This document shows, in pieces, positions 58,563 to 64,000 of a stretch of DNA of 64,000 bases (position 1 is the stretch's first letter; each line of letters begins with the position of its first letter). Location: NCBI RefSeq assembly GCF_902459465.1, contig NC_047080.1, positions 12,250,866-12,314,865 of the forward strand, written 5' to 3'. The translations under genes were made by a program, and so were the position numbers. Source of the DNA: Asterias rubens (lineage: Eukaryota; Echinodermata; Asteroidea; Forcipulatida; Asteriidae). A model generated the notes under the pieces. The model ran no database searches. It was not told the DNA's origin and worked only from the letters and a program-made list of their open reading frames with translations.

Positions 58563-61500
58563 TTAAAGAAAGTCCGAGTTGGAAACATCAGCTCGTACGG
58601 TAGACAGCATTCTATGTGACGACCGATTTAGCTTGTCTGCAATCTTCAAAGCATCTTCAAGATCTATGGCTTCTTTCAAGCTGGAATTAAAGGCATGCTG
58701 CTGCGGAAAAAAGATCATTCATTCATGTCTTGGTTTTTTTTTTGGTCAAAAGCCCACACAAGTTCCTCTAGCGGGACAATAACATGTTATTACCTATCTA
58801 TCTACATCATAGAAGTCTGCAACAATTTTAAGATGAATCTTCTTTTGAAAGACAAAAGCACAAGCATCTACATCAGATTCACATTAAACTTTACACCCTT
58901 TAAAGATAATGTGGGTAGAAAGCTTCCCTTAAAGTATTGTTTGCTGAGGTGCTGTAAATTTTGAGAAATGAGTAAAACAATGTCACAAAACAACTTTCGT
59001 CTCAGTGAGACGAAAATTATTTTCGCATGTACTACGAATTTACCGACTCTCCTGAAAACAGTGCTCTGTGATTTTAATTTTTCAATGAAGCTTAAACTTC
59101 TACAGGTTAAATATATTAGGGATCTAGTCATGGCCATAAATTTGATCTTTAAAAGGTGCCCTTTCAATCTGCAAAGGGACGGTAAACAAAAAAAGAAAGA
59201 AGAAAACTTATTTGCTTACCTTAGACTCTCTTGATTTCCTCTTAAATGATGAACCTTTGGAGCTACTTCCCCTTGGAGTCCTGTTTAGAGAAAAGAAACC
59301 CCTCAGATTTGTGAAGATTTGTGTCTATATCGTGACAAACTCTGGGATGTGTTTTGGCGGTCGTAAGCAATAACTGTTTGGTCAGTGTAATATTGTCAGC
59401 GGTTAAGAGCATCAAATTCAAGTCCTGGTATTTAAGTCATCAGAGTTTGGGTTCGAATCCCAGTCAAGACACATGTGTCCTTCAGCAAGATACTGGGATC
59501 CAAGTTTTAGAAAGATATTGAAATGGTGACATGTCCACCTTTTAGTAGCCCCTGGGGTTTAGATTTCACAGAGATTTTAGGAACATATTCTCAGAACAAG
59601 AGAAGTAGATCAAAGAGTACGATTTCTTTACTTGTGGAAAAAATTACAGCTGATTTTCTTCACCAGATTGGCTTTGAAAAGCTGAAATTTCTCACCCCTG
59701 TATAATTGCTTCTCTCCACCCAGGAGTATAAGTGGGTAACTGCGAGGGTAGAGGTTGTTATTTTGTTTGAAAAAACCTTTGGAGCGCCACAGCAGCTCGG
59801 GGATGTACACTCCCCAGGGAGCTGAGACGGATTAAAAAAAGAATGTTATTGGCCCAATGATCAGGACACTAATGTAAAGCACAATAATACGGTTATTTTA
59901 AAATGCGCTGTATAAGAACTAATTATTATTATTATTATGGAAGGTACCTTCTGAAGTAGTACTCTTCCTCCATTCCAGTACTATCTAGCTCTTCATCATC
60001 TAAGACATAGTACCTGCCTCGTCTCTTGGTGGGTGTGATGTATATGGTGGTGCCTCCTGCATCTTGAGGATCTCTGGGAAAATAATTCATTTGAGCTTGT
60101 TTACTTGAATACAATTCTTGCAGTTTTCTAGTTGTTATTTTCGTTTTTTTATTCTGGGTTAGTATTTCTCGGCAGACATCTCCCAATATATCCAACTTTG
60201 TTTTCTTCAACAATGCTGTCACTGGCCAACTGTTAACTCATGACTTGTATCAAGTAAAAAACTACAAGGGAAACTGACTTGGGAAAATTATTTAATAATT
60301 TTGGATTGAACAAAGAAAAAATTGACCAGAGTGGGATTCGAACCTGGAACCTCCAGATAAACTTGAAGGTGCTCTTTCAACTGAGCTATCTACACCGCTA
60401 TATGTTGGCGGTCTCCCTATTTTGTCGATATCTTTGTGAGGGGGTGCTAGTCAGAAGCCATTCAGCCTGTACAACTGCCATATAGCCAGGGAACACACCA
60501 AAGTTTACGATACAACGTGTGAAGTGGCAGCATGCAGAGGGACCGCCTTCATAATACAGGGATCGCTTTTACTGTTAAAAAACTACTGATGTTGGATCTG
60601 TTTATAAAATAAACAAAATACGTACCTGGTGGGTTTCTGGGCAGACGTTTTTGTTTTCTTCTTTTCACTGGTGCTTTGTGATATTGTTGTTCCTGGCATA
60701 CCAGCATAAACAGGAATGGTAACCAGTGGCACATTGCCCATTGGCGTGTAGACAGTGTGGACTTGAGCAGGGATTGGTGTGGATGCAGATTGCGCTGATG
60801 GAGCTTGGTGGGACTGAACTGAGGGTTGTTGGTTAGCCACCGATGGTTGCTGGCAAGCCACTGGCTGTTGCTGGTTAGCCACCGATGGTTGTGGGTAAGC
60901 CAGTGGCTGTTGCTGGTTAGCCAACGATGGTTGTGGGTAAGCCACTGGCTGTTGCTGGTTAGCCACCGATGGTTGCGGGTAAGCCACTGGCTGTTGCTGG
61001 TTAGCCACCGATGGTTGCGGGTAAGCCACTGACTGTTGCTGGTTAGCCACCAATGGTTGCTGGCTAGCTGCTTGTTGACTTGGTTGGGTGGGATTTGACA
61101 TTGGCTGAGGGATGAATACTGGCTGTGGATTCAGTACATATTGCTGATTAGGAACTGGTTGGTGATTATAAGGCGACTGCCTGGAGTGGGCCTGATGAGG
61201 AGGATTGACAGAACTAGCCTGTAACTGCGGAGGGATATTGACGTTCTGGAATGACCGAACTGGAACTGAATTAACAACAGGTTGGGTTTGGAACTGGTTT
61301 GTCCCACTAGCATTCCTTTGTTCATATTGACCTAACCTAGTTTGAGGAGGATCGGTCACTGAGGGTCCCACAAAATCACCTGGATAAGAATATTCCCCGT
61401 GAGTGTGAACGCCAGTCCCACTGCACATTGGGCATGGCTCTGACCTGGAAGCAGAATGAGACCCTGGGGAAACTCTCATTGATGGGGAAGCAAAATGAGA

Positions 61501-63647
61501 TGGGTGAAGAGATGGACGAGCCCAAGATGGGGACTCAGGGTATGAAGAAGTTTCAGGAATGTAGGATGGACTGCTCCGATACGGTGTGCTTTCAAACTGC
61601 GGTGGTGGGTTCCGTAAGCGGGGTCGGTAGGGGGACCCTGTTGGTAGAGTTTGTTGAGTTGGTGTCCTAGGCTCAGGAAAGCTTCTTGGAATATATTGCT
61701 GCCTAAGAGTCTCTCTAAATATACTCCTTGGAGGTGGTAAAGAGTCGGTAACTATTCGGTCTTCAAAATCATCTTGACGAGATTCCTGACGAGGTTCCCG
61801 ACGGGTCCTTCTCAAAGATTCCCTTGACAGAGGAGAATCATTAACCCCAAGGGGAGACTTATTCTGTTCATGAATCTGATCACGGAGGTGGGCAATCTCA
61901 TTTTGCAATGCAGCAAGAATTTCTGACCGTCTTTCGCCAACATCGGAGCCGACAGAGTCTAACCTATCCTTCCTGACACTAGGCCGCCTAGGATATGTGT
62001 CTTTCACAAGGGGTCTTGTGGTCTTCTCAGGGGTGTTCATCTTTTCCATCTGACTCTTCATTCTTTCAATCTCCTCTTGAAGGTCCCTGATGGCTTCACT
62101 CTTTCCACTGCTTCTAGTGACATCAGACACTGAGTCGTAGACCCTGCGTGGTGGAAGGGGCACAGAGGGAATGTATGGCTGTCTTGAAATTGGTCTGCTC
62201 TTGATTGGATTAGAAACAGGATTCTCAAGTCTCAAGCGTGAGGTGCTTTGACTCTTTTTAGGTGATGCGTTTGAAGAAGGCTCTTGGTGTGACCCGTCCT
62301 GATAGTGAGTCCAAGCAGGGTGAGGATTCCTGAGGGTTTTATGTGGGGTTTCTCGCCTACGTGAGGGTCTCTCCAGATGTGGCTGCCTGTCTCTGGAGTT
62401 CTGATGACCTGGTTGCTGTTTGCGTTGTTGGATACCTGATGAGTGAACTGGTGTGGGATTGGCTGCAGGACGTGGTTTTTGTTTCTCAGTTGATGACCTT
62501 CTGTTGGCCTGGGATGTACCTGTAATTAATTAGTTACACATTTGTACAAACATTTACTCATCATTTTCTATAAAAAAGAGCCAACATTTGTCTTGCCAAA
62601 GAGATCCCCACTAACCTCCCCTTCCCATGTTTTTTTCCTTAACTTCATAAAATTGCAGGCCAAGTTTGGTTTCAATGTCTGGAAATGTCACCAGTCCCGA
62701 TACTTCAGGGAGGCAATGAAGGCGATTGCCTCCATGCCCCCTGGTCATTACCTTGGTGCCCATAAAGTGCTCCATATCCAAAAGTATCATTACTATTGGA
62801 CTAAAACAAACGTGAGATAAACAATCCTAAGCAAGTGTTTCAACAGAAAACAAAACTAACTTCTTAAAAGAGGAGTCTTGTCCGTTGATTTCTTCACAGC
62901 TCTACTTGAACGGAGACTTTCCTCTTCTATTTCTTCATCCCTTTCACTGATGTCGTAGTCTGAGAACTGCGGACTCTCCCAGTCTCCACCTGGTAACCTC
63001 CGGATGACCTGTGGTGGTGACCTCTGACCCAGGGGTAACTTGCTTGACCTCAGACTTTGCCTGACACTTAAATGAAAACACATTAAGGTCATTTCATGGT
63101 TTGGTCTACATATTAAACTATAAATATTTTCTAATCTAAATTTTATGTTGACATCACGGTATCAATTTTAAAAGGTGACTTGCACAAAATGGCCTTCAAA
63201 ACTATGTTTGATATTAAGTCTAGCTTTGAATATCTCGAGCCATGACATTATAACATGTATAAAGTCACATTTTGAACTGTTTTAGACTTTGTTTTCAAGA
63301 GTACCATGAATGAAGGAATATTGAGCGAGTTTCTCTCACCTTTCTCTGGGCTTTCTGAGCTGGTTCCTGCCATCGTATCCAGCACCACCATTCTGATTGG
63401 ATTGTCGGCTGCTCTCCGACCCCATAAATCCACTGTCTGCTTCTGGTGACATGAAACCATTCTCTGGCAGTTTCTGTCTGGATCCATCTCCTCTAGTGGT
63501 GTGCTCAGACTGTCCAAGAGGGTCATGTTGGAAGTCTGAGGGTCCATGGTTCTCGTTCCTCAGGCTGGGCTTTCTGATGGTGATGGGGTCTTTACCAAAG
63601 TTCTTGTCGGTAGTGTTGGTGAGTGACTTTGGTCTTGGAAGTTGACT
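58563..63647 (-). CDS. AKNA-like centrosomal/disordered protein, 3' part (6 exons, runs off right edge)
   Basis: Minus-strand exons: 63647-63340, 63060-62861, 62519-60626, 60073-59948, 59280-59220 and 58700-58563; phases agree throughout, about 908 codons here. Visible features are ADSGFMGSESSR in the first exon, an acidic stretch (SERDEEIEEES), and two short amphipathic helices (about REAIRDLQEEIERMKSQME-like and EILAALQNEIAHLRDQI). Next come a CPMCSGTG CxxC pair, a Gln/Pro-rich zone with a 14-residue repeat, and a basic YITPTKRRGRYYVLDDEEL segment. The C terminus is SLKEAIDLEDALKIADKL followed by SSHRMLSTVRADV, reminiscent of the AKNA C-terminal helix. AKNA organises centrosomal microtubules in vertebrates. 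The family call is tentative and the AKNA domain itself would lie right of the window. The last acceptor is CAGCAG, so a one-Gln alternative is possible. Confidence 0.55.
59390..59938 (+). mobile_element. SINE with tRNA-like head and (TTA)n tail, possibly interrupted
   Basis: The head has GGTTAAGAGCATCAAATTCA, GGGTTCGAATCCCAGTC (B box) and ACATGTGTCCTTCAGCAAGA, the same order as 46690-46880. The tail AATGCGCTGTATAAGAACTA plus (ATT)n is at 59902-59936. The length exceeds a normal SINE, so another insertion may lie between. It is in an AKNA-like intron. Confidence 0.6.
60300..60445 (-). mobile_element. tRNA-derived SINE (reverse orientation)
   Basis: GACCAGAGTGGGATTCGAAC on the plus strand is a reversed B box, and AACTGAGCTATCTACACCGC a reversed A box; TGGCGGTCTCCCTATTTTGT follows. 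The same layout occurs at 20440, 34615, 35550 and 47310. Confidence 0.7.
60830..61040 (-). repeat. In-frame 42-bp coding repeat in the AKNA-like exon
   Basis: Within the large exon, a 14-residue unit close to YPQPSVANQQQPVA is repeated about five times, with degenerate copies at the edges (CQQPSVANQQ, SQQPLVANQQQ). Copies differ mainly by silent or single changes, pointing to recent unit duplication. The reading frame is preserved throughout. Confidence 0.93.
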
Positions 63648-64000
63648 CTACGGAAGTGATAACACAAAAGAAGTTGCTTCAGAGGAAAAATAACGGGCAA
63701 AATACTTCTGCAATGGCGGTATTAAAAAAACGGCGTTTGAGTTTCTGTGCGTATTTGGCTGTAGTGGTGTTAGCACACCAAATGGGTCAAGCACTGTGGC
63801 GAATTGTGGGTTTCACTGAGCCCCTGTGGTAATGGTTTGGTAATTGGTCTGATTGCAGAAATACAAAAAAAAAAAAACCCAATTATGATCCTCTGTCAAT
63901 GAGATTTATAGGTCTAAAGTCTGTATTTAAGCGTTTCATTGACAAAACAATTTAAACTGGCTAAAAAAAGTTGCTTTTTGAATGAAAATTACTGAAAATA

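Noticed and set aside
62542-62820. Plus-strand exon-like ORF antisense to the AKNA-like gene
   Set aside because: A TTGCAG acceptor is present, but the peptide is unfamiliar, there is no clear donor or partner exon, and it is within a minus-strand intron.

Overview
This is a eukaryotic genomic window with intron-rich genes (GT-AG introns, phase-matched exons), dense short transposons and tRNA-derived SINEs. The gene content (pappalysin with Lin-Notch repeats, RB1CC1/FIP200, an AKNA-like gene, a KCNE-like channel subunit, MGST1-like) suggests a deuterostome invertebrate. The many long-inverted-repeat elements fit an echinoderm, probably a sea star. The organism is an inference; the gene calls rest on protein-level recognition and hand-assembled splice junctions.

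Layout. (1) 1-8335, minus: 5' half of a pappalysin-like metalloprotease gene (four exons: signal peptide, laminin-G-like domain, two Lin-Notch repeats), running off the left edge past a homogeneous 45-bp minisatellite. (2) 11099-14801, minus: an unnamed single-pass protein with one thrombospondin type-1 repeat, a furin-type site and a cytoplasmic tail with two candidate SH2-docking tyrosines. (3) 16618-19385, minus: PTGES2-like gene, complete in five exons. (4) 21065-35935, plus: RB1CC1/FIP200-like autophagy scaffold, complete in 18 coding exons (1359 residues), head-to-head with PTGES2. (5) 40667-41110, plus: single-exon KCNE-like potassium-channel beta subunit. (6) 46522-52329, minus: RGG/RS-rich nuclear protein with a C-terminal matrin-type zinc finger (CIZ1/MATR3-like), six exons. 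(7) 53003-55377, plus: MGST1-like MAPEG enzyme, three exons, head-to-head with gene 6 across 673 bp. (8) 58563 to the right edge, minus: AKNA-like gene, six 3' exons. Genes 7 and 8 converge.

No operon-like unit is present; these are independent metazoan genes. PTGES2 and the MAPEG gene belong to families tied to prostaglandin E and glutathione chemistry, but they lie about 34 kb apart with other genes between, so a functional cluster is not implied.

Introns and intergenic DNA are filled by at least ten families of short inverted-repeat elements (two with clean 8-bp target duplications), tRNA-derived SINEs, and tandem arrays with 4-, 24-, 39-, 45- and 116-bp units. The most interesting items are the receptor-like TSR protein, the KCNE-like gene outside vertebrates, an in-frame-stop microexon candidate in RB1CC1, a 116-bp unit found both as an array and dispersed, and a miRNA-sized hairpin beside an 8-bp-TSD element.
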